64,000 bases of DNA. Source: Acidobacteriaceae bacterium (lineage in GTDB: Bacteria > Acidobacteriota > Terriglobia > Terriglobales > Acidobacteriaceae). The stretch spans positions 99,364 through 163,363 of the forward strand of contig JANXZM010000096.1 of NCBI GenBank assembly GCA_025355505.1. The letters run 5' to 3'. Each line of letters starts with the position of its first letter. Positions within the stretch are counted from its first letter, which is position 1. Below the pieces are notes generated by a model. The model saw nothing but the letters and a program-made list of their open reading frames with translations. It was not told where the DNA came from and made no database searches. The position numbers and the translations under genes were made by a program. Below, in pieces: positions 63,808 through 64,000 of this stretch.

Positions 63808-64000
63808 AGTCGGCGACGACTTGGCTTCACTTATATCGAAAATGCAGGTAAGGAACAATGTTGAGTTGGCGACTGCGGTGCGCGCCTGATCGATCATTCA
63901 TGGCGGGAAGACGAAGATGGACACCAGTACAACTCCGACAGCCGCTAGTGGATTGTGGCGGGCGATGCGGGGGAGCGAGATGGCTACAGTGGACATAGTC
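63718..64000. repeat. 94-bp exact direct repeat at the window end
   Basis: 63718-63811 is repeated without change at 63907-64000. The repeated piece is the 5' coding part of the DppC-like permease (first roughly 30 codons and a few upstream bases). The 95 bp between them contain ATGATCGATCAGG and an open frame. It is either a small duplication upstream of the gene or an assembly artefact at a contig edge. Confidence 0.75.

Overview
The window looks like a chromosomal stretch of a high-GC soil bacterium of the phylum Acidobacteriota, most likely a Terriglobia/Koribacter-like lineage. This is inferred from gene content rather than a marker gene. The clues are three CRTAC1-type (VCBS plus ASPIC/UnbV) secreted proteins linked to a multihaem cytochrome, an F-type ATP synthase cluster holding b'-b-delta-alpha-gamma-beta-epsilon but no a or c subunit, many small secreted TPR proteins, ECF sigma/anti-sigma pairs, and a dense set of REP-like palindromes. 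No rRNA, CRISPR array or prophage was seen. One tRNA (Ala, GGC) is present.

Layout. 1-0.44 kb: 3' end of a TPR protein. 0.46-0.88 kb: copy A of a dispersed element. 0.94-9.9 kb (mostly minus): 3-hydroxyacyl-CoA dehydrogenase with a small coupled helical protein, a hemerythrin-like protein (plus), a two-gene NitT/TauT-type ABC transporter with a fused double permease and no binding protein, amylomaltase MalQ, and a PpiD/SurA-like foldase. 10.2-14.3 kb: a secreted GH2 exo-glucosaminidase-like enzyme (plus) and an APC permease (minus). 14.5-25.6 kb (minus): an apparent five-gene operon of five-haem cytochrome/TPR membrane protein, CRTAC1 protein, large TPR-CRTAC1 protein, DUF3800-like protein and CRTAC1 protein, joined by ATGA overlaps. 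25.9-29.3 kb: glutaryl-CoA dehydrogenase, RDD protein, AhpD-like protein and class II fructose-1,6-bisphosphatase (GlpX). 29.36-30.4 kb: copy B of the dispersed element and a VapBC-type pair. 30.8-34.6 kb: an ECF sigma factor, zinc-finger anti-sigma, B-box-like membrane protein and LiaF/DUF4097-like protein in one overlapping operon. 34.8-38.4 kb: small membrane proteins, an MBL-fold hydrolase and a second 3-hydroxyacyl-CoA dehydrogenase. 39.1-46.0 kb (minus): ATP synthase operon. 46.2-46.3 kb: a promoter-plus-hairpin candidate small RNA. 46.5-49.7 kb: degenerate receiver protein, IS256 remnant beside tRNA-Ala, a secreted coiled-coil protein, and copy C of the dispersed element carrying a RAYT-type transposase remnant. 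49.7-51.2 kb: a second ECF sigma/anti-sigma pair. 51.2-51.7 kb: a frameshifted PIN toxin. 52.0-60.4 kb (plus): two secreted TPR proteins, rnc, three tandem signal peptidases I and an AsmA-like protein. 60.4-64 kb (minus): a D-aminoacylase-like amidohydrolase, a small membrane protein, a STAS protein and a DppC-like permease. The final 94 bp exactly repeat the permease 5' end.

How it hangs together. Housekeeping blocks (ATP synthase, RNase III/signal peptidase, GlpX, MalQ) are mixed with envelope functions: secreted TPR and CRTAC1 proteins, envelope-stress-like sigma circuits, AsmA and PpiD. The strongest unexplained signals are (i) the cytochrome-CRTAC1 operon, (ii) a roughly 340-bp dispersed element in three copies, one joined to a REP-associated tyrosine transposase fragment, and (iii) several families of REP-like hairpins that show apparent compensatory changes and have entered coding sequences in frame, including the ATP synthase gamma subunit.
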